From the NCBI RefSeq assembly GCF_025567625.1, contig NZ_JAOQJC010000004.1:62001-126000 (forward strand): a stretch of 64,000 bases of DNA, read 5' to 3'. Below, one piece after another: positions 51,023-59,315 of this stretch. A model generated the notes under the pieces. That model made no database searches, was not told where the DNA came from, and saw nothing but the letters and a program-made list of their open reading frames with translations. The stretch's first letter is position 1, and every line of letters begins with the position of its first letter. The stretch is from Paenibacillus sp. J5C2022 (GTDB lineage Bacteria > Bacillota > Bacilli > Paenibacillales > Paenibacillaceae). The translations under genes and the position numbers were made by a program.

Positions 51023-52390
51023 TTATTTTATCAATGAAAACATATCTCTAGGCAGATGGGTAATTTGGCAGATTGTATGGAGTACTGTTTTTGCTCCAAT
51101 TACAAGATCATCATAATTACTAAACATAGCCTTTAATTCGGAGGCTACCAGCACCTTATCCGTTAGGTCATGTTCCATTAGTATATAGTCAATAAATCTT
51201 AAAATGTCAAAGTAATAGTTGGGCTTATTAGTAATTCGTAAAACTAGATCGAAAAATGATTCAGAGTATCCTGGCGGGGCTAAATTAAATGTTGGCATTT
51301 TGAGAGGTGCCTGAAACTCAGGGATTTGATTCTGAACCATACTATATGCTACTCGAAACGCTGCATCAAATATTTCGGCTCTTTTCTTATTTGGAACATC
51401 ACCTGATGCTAAACCATCATAGACTGTCTCCTTCTTCTCTGCCTCATTAAAATAATAAAGTTCCTTAGAGATATTTAATACGGCAAGCAGTACTAGAGAA
51501 ATCAACTCAAAAATAGCCCATTTTACAGTCTGTAATTGGTCACCGCTTAATGGAAGTGTGGCTACAGTCGCTAAGTCACGTAATGCGGTTATCGACTTTT
51601 TAGCCTTGGAATAGTTATCCATGACCCAATAGTCAGAAGATATAAAGCCTGCTATCTTCTTATACGGTTCATTTGTAGGTATTGCTAGCTTAGCTAGACT
51701 GACTATTTTATTATGTTGAGTTTTGGGATTCCAAGATCCTCTCCAATCATCGTTACGAATGTTAAAGTCATTTTCTAACTTTTCGAGTACCCGCATATCA
51801 AGAATTTGTATTCCTGACTTCCTTGCATGTTGTTTGACAGACGTTCTAATGTTATTAGCCACAAGCAGAACATCATTTATCTGAATCGTACTCATAATCC
51901 CCTTTATCCACGAAAGTCTATCATGTATTTTAACATCACCTGACTTACAATCTGCCCAAATAGTTTTTGTAGTAAAGTCTTTGTGAATGTAAACTCCATA
52001 CACATCCAAGTCCGTGATTTTGTCTGCAGAGTCGTCAGGTGAAGTTTTCATATCGATATCCATTCTTGGATAATACCCCAGATTAAATATTAATCGCTTA
52101 ATCCTAAATTCAAGCATCTTGCCTGGGGAAATTTCATCGGTCTTTGGTTTGTTAGCTTGATTCCCGCTGTTAAACTTCCTCTTTCCCCCCTTTTGGGAAT
52201 GGCGCTTATAAGCAGACTCTGATGGTAGGGGAGTCGATTTTTTCTCGGAATTGAAATCTGCGATAGGAAGCTCAGTTTGGATAGGAAGAGCGGCTAAAGT
52301 AGGTTCCTGTTGATGAGTAACACGTTTTATTTCTTCATTTCCTTGAATAATTTCAGCGTGTGGTGAAGCGTCATTGGTTTGATCAGCCAA
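51023..52390 (-). CDS. PD-(D/E)XK nuclease-like protein, second gene of an unassigned two-gene system
   Basis: A 455-residue protein. The first 85 residues are disordered, with a basic patch (KRHSQKGGKRKFNSG). Residues about 90-185 look like a restriction-endonuclease fold: LEFRIKRLIFNLGY (E94), TDLDVYGVYI (D129) and WADCKSGDVKI (D147-C-K149), followed by IQINDVLLVAN. The remaining 270 residues are helical and unassigned, with no helicase, methylase or transmembrane signal except a hydrophobic helix near 288-305. It is encoded 15 bases after the 440-aa gene in one operon. No named defence family fits; functional nuclease activity is an inference from the motif. Confidence 0.6.
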   Translation of the reverse strand: MADQTNDASPHAEIIQGNEEIKRVTHQQEPTLAALPIQTELPIADFNSEKKSTPLPSESAYKRHSQKGGKRKFNSGNQANKPKTDEISPGKMLEFRIKRLIFNLGYYPRMDIDMKTSPDDSADKITDLDVYGVYIHKDFTTKTIWADCKSGDVKIHDRLSWIKGIMSTIQINDVLLVANNIRTSVKQHARKSGIQILDMRVLEKLENDFNIRNDDWRGSWNPKTQHNKIVSLAKLAIPTNEPYKKIAGFISSDYWVMDNYSKAKKSITALRDLATVATLPLSGDQLQTVKWAIFELISLVLLAVLNISKELYYFNEAEKKETVYDGLASGDVPNKKRAEIFDAAFRVAYSMVQNQIPEFQAPLKMPTFNLAPPGYSESFFDLVLRITNKPNYYFDILRFIDYILMEHDLTDKVLVASELKAMFSNYDDLVIGAKTVLHTICQITHLPRDMFSLIK

Positions 52391-52405
52391 TATAATCTCT
52401 CCTTC

Positions 52406-53728
52406 CTAATAATTCTCGCCCCTTAAAACGCGACAGCAGTGGTCCTCAACCTCTTTAATGTGTTCGGGAGAATCGCCCAGCCTAATTCTATTTTCTTCGG
52501 GTGAGAAATAATATCCTGTGTCCATCACAGAACTAATGTCAGTTGCATCATTGTCCATATTGATGGCATAGTCAGGATTTCTAATAATTTTTAGCGCCTG
52601 TTCTGCAACATCCTTGCGAACCAATTCTAAGCAGGGGCCTGTTCTAGAATACCCAGTATAGTCATTATATTTAGTTTTCGTCACTACTCGAACTATTCCC
52701 TTTTTTTCTAACAACGTATAGTCTGTAGCATTAGCACTATGCGGCCCCACATCTCCATAAGACATTAGCTTGGATAGGAACCTCTCGGGATCACTGATTG
52801 TAGAATAAGGAGTGTAGTTTTCACCGAAACGAATAGATGCAAGCAATAACTTAACATCATCTAGTATATCATCATTGTAAGTGTCAGCATCAAGAAGTAC
52901 ATTTGGACTGAATCCAAAATCTTTTTGCAGGCCTCTACTTGAAACAATTGTTGTAGGGTTAATCATGCCTGTCTTCTTCGCCAACAGTATCATATCGCCA
53001 GCTAAGGGTGACAGCATTTCAAGGGGGTAACCTTGCGTTTTTTGTATTATCTCTATTATTTCCTTCAAGCTCTGTTTATCTTGGGTTTGAAGATCCGATA
53101 CTGCCATTGCGATTTTCTTATGATTCGGCCCCCATACATATTCATTGCTAATGATCGGTTCTTGGCTTTTCGATTTACTAAACGTTTGCAGAAGTCGGTA
53201 CTGATTCTGCAAAGCAACCGCAAGTGCTACTTCTTCTTCTCTATAGCCCTTAAGTGCGAGCATTTGATATAGTTCACTCTGAAGATAAGGAATCTTTTTT
53301 GTCTCGTCCATTGTTTCTATAGCTATGCGCTCAACGTTCGACGGATTCTGATTATTTAAAAACTGTCCGGATATTGCCAGCACCTCGGAGTTTGTTGATA
53401 CATACTCTGCGATACCTGTAATTTGTCCAGTAGAATCTTTTATAAGCTCTACCTGTTTATCCGAGGCGGCTTCGAGTTCAGGCAGTATGATTCGAACCAA
53501 TTCAGCCATGCTGGTAATACCAACATTATTGGCCATCTGTTCGAGTTTATTCATATTATTTATTACAGAGTTACCTCTAATTACTCCTAGAAATCTACCG
53601 GCCTTCCCCGCGAGATTGAGGTTCCCTAACTTACCAAGGCCTACACTATCTGCCGCAAACTGCTTCAAGTGTTTTTGTGTGGCAACTGACCAATATCCTG
53701 CTCTGACATTGTCTTGATTAGACAACAT
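52406..53728 (-). CDS. 440-aa protein of unknown function, first gene of the unassigned two-gene system
   Basis: A 440-residue soluble protein. ATG 53728 follows GCGGAGG at nine bases. The central part is helical (ALKGYREEEVALAVALQNQY, near 170). A C-terminal segment (about 315-400; LEKKGIVRVVTKTKYNDYTG and LELVRKDVAEQALKII) reads like a winged-helix domain. I see no nuclease, ATPase or SAM motif. It has its own extended -10 promoter and is co-transcribed with the nuclease-like gene downstream. It may be the sensor or DNA-binding partner of that protein. I recognise no family. Confidence 0.6.
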   Translation of the reverse strand: MLSNQDNVRAGYWSVATQKHLKQFAADSVGLGKLGNLNLAGKAGRFLGVIRGNSVINNMNKLEQMANNVGITSMAELVRIILPELEAASDKQVELIKDSTGQITGIAEYVSTNSEVLAISGQFLNNQNPSNVERIAIETMDETKKIPYLQSELYQMLALKGYREEEVALAVALQNQYRLLQTFSKSKSQEPIISNEYVWGPNHKKIAMAVSDLQTQDKQSLKEIIEIIQKTQGYPLEMLSPLAGDMILLAKKTGMINPTTIVSSRGLQKDFGFSPNVLLDADTYNDDILDDVKLLLASIRFGENYTPYSTISDPERFLSKLMSYGDVGPHSANATDYTLLEKKGIVRVVTKTKYNDYTGYSRTGPCLELVRKDVAEQALKIIRNPDYAINMDNDATDISSVMDTGYYFSPEENRIRLGDSPEHIKEVEDHCCRVLRGENY

Positions 53729-53817
53729 GAAAGAATTCCTCCGCATCTGTCATAATATAGTGTGCATTGACATGAAAACTAAAAAAACAGGGGTCAATAT
53801 GCCTATTTAGTAGTTCT

Positions 53818-53846
53818 ATTATACCACATTTGCAATCTATTGGTAA
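53818..53846 (-). promoter_or_regulatory. promoter of the unassigned two-gene system
   Basis: On the - strand, -35 TTACCA (53846-53841), 17-bp spacer, perfect -10 TATAAT (53823-53818) with an extended TG. It gives a leader of about 80 nt before ATG 53728. Confidence 0.7.
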
Positions 53847-54474
53847 CAAGGGTTATGAAACCGACAAGTGGTGGGTAGCTACGATTACAAAGGTATGAAA
53901 TGACTCAAGCTATTCCGTTGTTAAGCATAGCGGATATTTTCTCTTATACGAATCTAGAGTTTGACCTGTTTTAAATCTAATAATCCACTTTTTAATTAAG
54001 CAGCCCATGCTGTCAGTATGGGCTACTTAGTGATGCCTTTAGCGGTGGTATCTCCGTCTTTTTGTTCAGCAAAACTACCTATTATTTCTAGCTATCGCTA
54101 CTATTTCTTCTCGTGACTTCTCCATCCCTCATTTCACTAATCTAAAATTTTTTTTCCATAGTACCCGAAATTCCTCAAAAAATGAAACGGCTTATAGAGG
54201 GACAAAAACCCCTCGCCACAGCTCCTTGAAAATTAAATATTAGTTTGTCCGGTACATTCCCCATGCAGCCTCGAAGGAAAGCCAGTATGCAAGCGCGCCA
54301 TGACCGTATTGTTCCTGCGCATCTGTTCAAAATGCAGGACAAGATGAGAGCGATTCAGTGATGCATAACGAAATGGTGGTTCCATTTTTGGCGATGACCT
54401 GCAGGGAGGGATTATGATACTTCCGTTCAGCCACAGCTTATCGTAATGGGGGCGGCCTGCAGCGATCCTGGAGG

Positions 54475-54492
54475 AAGCGCAAGCTTGCGCTT
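54475..54492. repeat. 18-bp perfect palindrome upstream of parA
   Basis: AAGCGCAAGCTTGCGCTT is its own reverse complement. It lies about 350 bp before the parA start. It could be a partition site or a protein-binding site; it does not match the chromosomal Spo0J parS consensus. Confidence 0.6.
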
Positions 54493-54728
54493 ATGGAGAC
54501 AGTCCACCGCTGTCCGCCGGATAAATTTCCCTATATACCTGTCACTCACTCATAAGTGATTACTGTTAGGATTCGACCGGATTACTCTTTTATAAGAGCC
54601 TATAGATGGATGGGTACAGACATTCGTTGTCTTTAGTTTCTGGTGCAGCACAGAAAGCAAGCAGCTTGATGGAAAAAATAATATACTATTGCCGGTAGAT
54701 GAAAGTACCCTTTGTAGTCGAATATCCA

Positions 54729-54755
54729 AGAGTTCATCCATTTCGGGTGCTCTCT
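54729..54755 (+). terminator. terminator-like hairpin, first of two before parA
   Basis: GAG-TT-CATCC pairs with GGGTG-CTC, followed by TCTTTTTAT. Confidence 0.5.
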
Positions 54756-54774
54756 TTTTATATAGATATCCTTG

Positions 54775-54816
54775 AAAGGCCGGTGCTCGGGTTCCTCGAA
54801 GCAACCGGCCTTTTCT
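54775..54816 (+). terminator. terminator-like hairpin, second of two before parA
   Basis: AAAGGCCGGT pairs with ACCGGCCTTTT around an ~18-base loop, with a T-rich end. It stops 24 bases before ATG 54840, so it ends an upstream transcript or attenuates parA. Confidence 0.7.
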
Positions 54817-54839
54817 CTATTGGAAGGAGACTGAACTAC

Positions 54840-55667
54840 ATGGCCAAGGTAATTGCTCTCGCCAATCAGAAGGGAGGCGTGGGCAAAACAACGACAGCGG
54901 TCAACCTCGGCATAGGGTTGGCGGCGGATGGCAACCGGGTGCTGCTGCTGGATGCTGACGCGCAAGGAAATTTAACGGATTCGCTTGGCTTCCAAGAACC
55001 GGACAACCTCCCGGTATCACTGGCGACAATGCTGCAAAAATGTATGGCGGAGGAAGCCTTCGACCCACAGGAGGGTATCTTGCAGCATCACGAAGGAATT
55101 GACCTGATGCCGGGCAACATCGAACTGTCTGCCGTTGAAGTGGCGCTCGTCAATACGATGAGCCGGGAAACGATACTGCGCGGGTACGTTGATTCGGTAA
55201 AAGAGAACTATGATTATATCCTGATCGACTGTATGCCCAGCATGGGGATGATGACAATCAATGCTTTGGCAGCGGCAGATAGCGTCATCATTCCTGTTCA
55301 GGCGCATTATTTGCCCGCAAAAGGGATGACACAGTTGTTGCAGACGGTTGCCCGCGTTCGTCGCCAAATTAACAAAAAGCTGGTAGTGGAGGGTGTGCTG
55401 CTTACGATGGTGGACAGCCGCACCAATTTTGCTAAGGATATTTCTTTCATCCTTCGCCGCGATTATGGGGACAAGTTGCGCGTGTTTCAAACGGAAATCC
55501 CCCTTTCTATCCGCGCGGCAGAGACCAGCGCTCGCGGCAAAAGCATTTATGCGCACGATCCGAATGGACAAGTCGCCAAGGCATACGCTTCATTAACGAG
55601 GGAGGTGCAGGATATTGGCAGCGAAAGAAGAGCGGCGCGCCAGTATAAAGCTGACCACAGTCGATGA
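54840..55667 (+). CDS. parA: ParA family partition ATPase
   Basis: A 275-residue Walker-type ATPase. ANQKGGVGKTTTAVNLGIGL (residues 8-27) holds the deviant Walker A with the signature lysine, LLLDADAQGNLTDSLG the A' motif, and YDYILIDCMPSMGMMTINAL Walker B. There is no DNA-binding N-terminus, as in type Ib or Soj-like proteins. GGAAGGAG lies upstream of ATG 54840; a longer frame from 54699 crosses a terminator-like hairpin and is not used. The ParB gene overlaps its end. It would stabilise or segregate a plasmid-like or integrative element. Confidence 0.9.
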   Translation: MAKVIALANQKGGVGKTTTAVNLGIGLAADGNRVLLLDADAQGNLTDSLGFQEPDNLPVSLATMLQKCMAEEAFDPQEGILQHHEGIDLMPGNIELSAVEVALVNTMSRETILRGYVDSVKENYDYILIDCMPSMGMMTINALAAADSVIIPVQAHYLPAKGMTQLLQTVARVRRQINKKLVVEGVLLTMVDSRTNFAKDISFILRRDYGDKLRVFQTEIPLSIRAAETSARGKSIYAHDPNGQVAKAYASLTREVQDIGSERRAARQYKADHSR

Positions 55668-56565
55668 TTTGTTTACGACGGAAGAAACCCGGAGTGCGAC
55701 ACAGAAGGAACAGATCAAGGAAATTCCTCTAGCGGAGATTAGTGATTTCCTAGATCATCCTTTCAAGGTAAAGGCGGACGATGCAATGCTGGAGATGGCG
55801 GAAAGCGTAAAGCAATACGGGGTGCTGGTTCCTGTGCTGGTACGTCCCAAAACGGATGGCGGCTTTGAAATGGTGGCCGGGCATCGACGTAAGAAAGCAA
55901 GTGAAATGGCAGGAATGGAATCCATTCCGTGCCTTGTTCGAGAGTTGGACGACGACCAGGCGACCATTATTATGGTAGACAGTAATTTGCAGCGGGAGCA
56001 TGTGTCTCCGAGTGAAAAGGCGTTTGCCTATAAAATGAAGCTGGATGCCATGAACAGGCAGGGACAGAGGACGGATTTAACTCGTTCCCAAGTTGGGAAC
56101 AAGTCACAGTTAAAGAAATCGAGCGAGATTTTAGCTGAACAAGTGGGCGAAAGCAAGAATCAAATTTTTCGCTATATCCGCCTGACCGAACTCATTCCTC
56201 CCATTCTTGAAATGGTCGATGACAAGGAAATGGCATTTGGCCCCGCGGTTGAAATCTCTTACTTGGCCGAGAAAGAGCAGCAAGCCCTGCTGGAAACGAT
56301 GCAAGCCGAGGATTGTACGCCCTCGTTGGCGCAGGCGCAGCGAATGAAAAAGCTCAATCAGGATGGCAAGCTGAATATTGATGTTATCTTTGCTATTTTG
56401 ACCGAGGAAAAGCCGAACCAGAAGGAAAAGCTGACGATCCGCAAGGAGCGTATTGAAAAGTTCTTTCCGCAGGAATTTACCGAGCAGCAAAAGGAAGACC
56501 TGCTCGTGCAATTATTGGAAAACTGGTATCGCAGGAAGCAGCGGGAACGGGAACACGAGCGTTAA
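55615..56565 (+). CDS. parB: ParB/RepB/Spo0J family partition protein
   Basis: A 316-residue protein starting at TTG 55615 with GGGAGGTG upstream, overlapping parA by 53 bases. The N-terminal ParB/Srx domain shows EMAESVKQYGVLVPVLVRP (about residues 60-78) and EMVAGHRRKKASEMAGMESI (about 85-104; the CTP-binding GHRR box), then DSNLQREHVSPSEKAFAYKM. A helix-turn-helix follows (EILAEQVGESKNQIFRYIRL). The C-terminus is charged. Proteins of this length and style are common on conjugative elements of Bacillota and Clostridia. It pairs with the ParA encoded upstream. Confidence 0.9.
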   Translation: MAAKEERRASIKLTTVDDLFTTEETRSATQKEQIKEIPLAEISDFLDHPFKVKADDAMLEMAESVKQYGVLVPVLVRPKTDGGFEMVAGHRRKKASEMAGMESIPCLVRELDDDQATIIMVDSNLQREHVSPSEKAFAYKMKLDAMNRQGQRTDLTRSQVGNKSQLKKSSEILAEQVGESKNQIFRYIRLTELIPPILEMVDDKEMAFGPAVEISYLAEKEQQALLETMQAEDCTPSLAQAQRMKKLNQDGKLNIDVIFAILTEEKPNQKEKLTIRKERIEKFFPQEFTEQQKEDLLVQLLENWYRRKQREREHER

Positions 56566-56633
56566 TACACCCTTTTTTCTCTCTCAGATAGAGAGATTTT
56601 TTATGCCCATTTTTGCAGAAAGGAGTCTTCCGT

Positions 56634-56804
56634 ATGGATTTTACCGAAGGAAAAAGGCGGCAGTTTGAGCAACTAATGAAGGAAAAGCCGGGTTTCACGC
56701 AGAGTTGTCTGTCCGAGGAGGAAGAACGGCCGATTAGGAAGCAGGCAAAAGGAACGGTAACTAAGCCGAAGCAGACTGATCGCAAAAGGTGTCGGGAGGA
56801 TTGA
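56634..56804 (+). CDS. 56-aa charged protein of the mobile element
   Basis: ATG 56634 follows GAAAGGAG at eight bases. The 56-residue product is strongly charged (MDFTEGKRRQFEQLMKEKPG at its start, KPKQTDRKRCRED at its end), with no fold signal. Its stop lies two bases before the next start. It is a typical small unknown gene of conjugative-element backbones. Confidence 0.55.
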   Translation: MDFTEGKRRQFEQLMKEKPGFTQSCLSEEEERPIRKQAKGTVTKPKQTDRKRCRED

Positions 56805-56806
56805 CG

Positions 56807-57412
56807 ATGGAGCAGGAGAAACGAATGGCTGGCGACTATGAGGTCTATCAGGCGTTGCCCATTGGCAGGGTCGAGGTTATTTTGGGCATCGACACGACGA
56901 ATAGCGAAAAGCCCTATCTGGTCTGTTATTGTGATCAGAATAATTTGTTTGGCATTGATCAGTACTATGGCGCAGAAGGATTCGCGGACTATCTGGAGGC
57001 GATGCAAGAGTTTGGCAAGCTATTGCAGTGGGAAATTGAGAAGCTTCAGGCCGAGCGTTCTGCCATTCCAGAATCAATGCCCCCGATACAATCTGCCCAT
57101 TGTCTGCCCATCAAAAGTGAGGATGAGCTCGGCGGCAGGCTTGTCGTGATCCGACCGGAAAGGTTGCGACCGGAATTTCGCACAGCAGATCATCAATTGG
57201 TTTGGGTGACGGGGGGCTTCGGCGCATCGGGAAATTCACGCGGAAGGGCCGTTTTCGCGATGAGGCTCTATTCAGGTGACGAATGCCGCTATAATCGGGA
57301 AGACCTGCTGGGCTTCTTAAAACCGGAGCATACACCAGCATGGGCACAGGAGAAGTTGGCGCTTCATCGGACGGAGAAGCAACAAAAGCCTAAGTCGCGG
57401 GACGCCCGCTAA
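56807..57412 (+). CDS. mobile-element protein of unknown function, 201 aa
   Basis: A 201-residue soluble protein. ATG 56807 has CGGGAGG upstream. The N-terminal half has two strand-rich blocks (VEVILGIDTTNSEKPYLVCY, FADYLEAMQEFGKLLQWEIE). The C-terminal half carries LVWVTGGFGASGNSRGRAVF (about 134-153) and LKPEHTPAWAQEKLAL. That VTGGFG...GRAVF block recurs, as I recall, in unannotated proteins of Clostridial and Bacillota conjugative elements. Function unknown. Confidence 0.6.
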   Translation: MEQEKRMAGDYEVYQALPIGRVEVILGIDTTNSEKPYLVCYCDQNNLFGIDQYYGAEGFADYLEAMQEFGKLLQWEIEKLQAERSAIPESMPPIQSAHCLPIKSEDELGGRLVVIRPERLRPEFRTADHQLVWVTGGFGASGNSRGRAVFAMRLYSGDECRYNREDLLGFLKPEHTPAWAQEKLALHRTEKQQKPKSRDAR

Positions 57413-57454
57413 ACGAAACGAGAATCATTTGAAATGAAGAAAGGAGTCGTTGCG

Positions 57455-58582
57455 ATGTCTTGGAACTATCGCAATCGCAAGGCACTCGTTATTGGTGCCA
57501 TTGCGTTGAGCCTGGTGTTGCTTGTGGCGGCAGCCGTCTTTTTGCTCATGCAGCATAACGAGCAACAGCAAATACAACAACAGATGCAAGAAAACTATGA
57601 GCGGCAGCTCGCGCAATTAAAGCAAGAGAAGGAACTGAACAGCCGCGAGGTATGGGTAGTAAGCCAAAATGTTGGGGCAGGCAATGAATTGACAGCAAAT
57701 GATCTAAAGGCGATTCTGATGCCTGTTACTCTTGTTCCGGCGGGTATCCTCACGGATCGGGAAGCGATTATCGGTAAGCATACCAAGGTGGAACTGGAGG
57801 CGGGTACGCCACTACACGCCTCTTTGTTGTACGAAGGACAGCCAGTTCCAAAGGATGTACGGCTCAAGGAGTTTCAGGTGATTCAGCTTCCTTCCCATCT
57901 CAAGACCGAGCAGTTTATCGATGTACGGGTCAGTTTCCCTACGGGAGAGGATTTTGTTCTGCTGTCCAAAAAGCAGGTGCGGCAGTTGTCGGGCAATGTG
58001 ATTTGGCTGGAATTGAACGAGATGGATTTGCTGCAAACATCCAGTGCGATCATCGACGCCTATCTGCAAGGGGCACGGCTTTATGCGCTCCCCTATATCG
58101 AGCCTGGCTTGCAGGAGGCAGCCGTTGTAAACTATCCGGCCAATCCGAAGGTGCTGGATTTAATGGAAATCGACCCGAATCTGCTTGAAACGGCCAAAAC
58201 GGAATTGGCTCGAAGCCTGCGCCAAACGTTGGATGCCAATTTAAAGGCGGTCAGCGAATCGGACAAGCTGCGGGCCTCCAGCGGTAATGTTACGATACAG
58301 CAGCAATTGCAAAATGAACGTGCAACTACCCGGCAGGGCACTTCCATGTTTGAAGCGCAGCCGCAGTCGGGCGGTGGGATTTCGGAGACGGAGGTATTCA
58401 ATAACCGACCTTCAGGAGAGGGGCAACCCACGGCTTCTACGTTGCCTGCTCAGGAACCTCCAATTCCTTCTGTCCCGGCAGAATTAACCGTTCCTCCTTC
58501 GACGTCCAACAAAACGGAAGCGGTGACCGAAACAGAAGCACCGTCGGGAGAAGAACGGTGGGAGGACATACTCAATCAGTAA
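57455..58582 (+). CDS. CpaB/RcpC-like SAF domain protein
   Basis: A 375-residue membrane-anchored protein. One N-terminal membrane segment (about residues 10-32) is followed by a Gln-rich coiled coil and a SAF domain (VVSQNVGAGNELTANDLKAI near 65-84 and GKHTKVELEAGTPLHASLLY near 108). The C-terminal 110 residues are low-complexity and disordered. CpaB-like proteins link the inner parts of the Flp/Tad pilus machine to its outer parts. ATG 57455 is chosen (AAAGGAG, eight bases) over ATG 57434. It starts the run of Tad-like genes. Confidence 0.75.
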   Translation: MSWNYRNRKALVIGAIALSLVLLVAAAVFLLMQHNEQQQIQQQMQENYERQLAQLKQEKELNSREVWVVSQNVGAGNELTANDLKAILMPVTLVPAGILTDREAIIGKHTKVELEAGTPLHASLLYEGQPVPKDVRLKEFQVIQLPSHLKTEQFIDVRVSFPTGEDFVLLSKKQVRQLSGNVIWLELNEMDLLQTSSAIIDAYLQGARLYALPYIEPGLQEAAVVNYPANPKVLDLMEIDPNLLETAKTELARSLRQTLDANLKAVSESDKLRASSGNVTIQQQLQNERATTRQGTSMFEAQPQSGGGISETEVFNNRPSGEGQPTASTLPAQEPPIPSVPAELTVPPSTSNKTEAVTETEAPSGEERWEDILNQ

Positions 58583-58593
58583 GGGAGACGGCC

Positions 58594-59301
58594 ATGAAAA
58601 AAATGATATTTCTCGGTTCAGCAGACAAGAGCCATGTGCTACTGGCGCTGGGGCGCTTGTTCTCGGCAATGGGTAAAAAGGTGCTATTGGTCGATTCGAC
58701 GATGGGACAATCTGTTCAGGGCTATTTACCGCCCGTCTTCACCGGCAGCGCCGTGCAGGAGTTTGAGGACATGGATGTAGCCTTCGGTTACATTACAGCC
58801 GCACAACTGGATCACGCACTGGAACAGGCGGGAACATTGGGCGCGTACGATGTGCTGCTACTCGACACCGATCATACCCAAATGGTAACGGGACGCAATT
58901 TGCCCGACTTTGACAAGCGGGTATGGTGTTGGGACGGCAAGCGGCTGTCGCTGCAAAAAAATGAAGAGCTGCTGCTGCGCTTGTGCTTGCACGAAGCAGA
59001 AGCGCCGCTCTCTTTTTATGATTGGCTGTCTCCGGCGTTAGCGGGCAGCTTGCCTGCATGGCGGGCGGAAACACGGCTGCGCCATGTGGAGTGGCTGGAG
59101 CCTTCCTTTCATTTTCCACTGGATGAGCGCGATGCCATAGCGGATGTGCACAATCAGCATCAGCATCGTATTGACCTTCGCCGCGTCAGTGGAGCATTCC
59201 GGCAAATGATGCTTACGATGCTGCAACAGCTTGGAGATTGCGATGCGAAGACCGCGCGGCGCGCTTGGGCGACTGCCCAAAAGCGATGGCGAGCCTGTTA
59301 G
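58594..59301 (+). CDS. TadZ/ParA-like protein with lost Walker A
   Basis: A 235-residue protein with the order of a ParA/TadZ fold: KKMIFLGSADKSHVLLALGR (residues 2-21) where the P-loop should be, VLLVDSTMGQSVQGYLPP (A' region) and YDVLLLDTDHTQMVTGRN (Walker B position). The P-loop has GSADKSH instead of GKGGVGKT, so ATP binding is doubtful. AAGGGAG precedes ATG 58594. It lies between the CpaB-like and the second TadZ-like genes, as in Tad loci that carry TadZ/CpaE for polar localisation. Confidence 0.6.
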   Translation: MKKMIFLGSADKSHVLLALGRLFSAMGKKVLLVDSTMGQSVQGYLPPVFTGSAVQEFEDMDVAFGYITAAQLDHALEQAGTLGAYDVLLLDTDHTQMVTGRNLPDFDKRVWCWDGKRLSLQKNEELLLRLCLHEAEAPLSFYDWLSPALAGSLPAWRAETRLRHVEWLEPSFHFPLDERDAIADVHNQHQHRIDLRRVSGAFRQMMLTMLQQLGDCDAKTARRAWATAQKRWRAC

Positions 59302-59315
59302 AAAGGAGTGGAACG

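Larger units (their letters stand above)
53847..54839. other. 1-kb gene-poor junction between the defence genes and the element body
   Basis: It contains a hairpin AGCCCAT ... ATGGGCT (54002-54024), an 18-bp palindrome (54475-54492), two terminator-like hairpins (54729-54816), and a rise in GC from about 54,240. A 32-codon ORF (54263-54361) has no ribosome site and may be a gene remnant. No tRNA or integrase is visible. Confidence 0.6.

Noticed and set aside
54263..54361. 32-codon ORF in the junction region
   Set aside because: No ribosome site and no homology signal; kept only as a possible remnant in the gap description.
54699..54839. N-terminal extension of ParA
   Set aside because: The extension spans a terminator-like hairpin and lacks a ribosome site; ATG 54840 starts at the conserved MAKVIALANQKGG.
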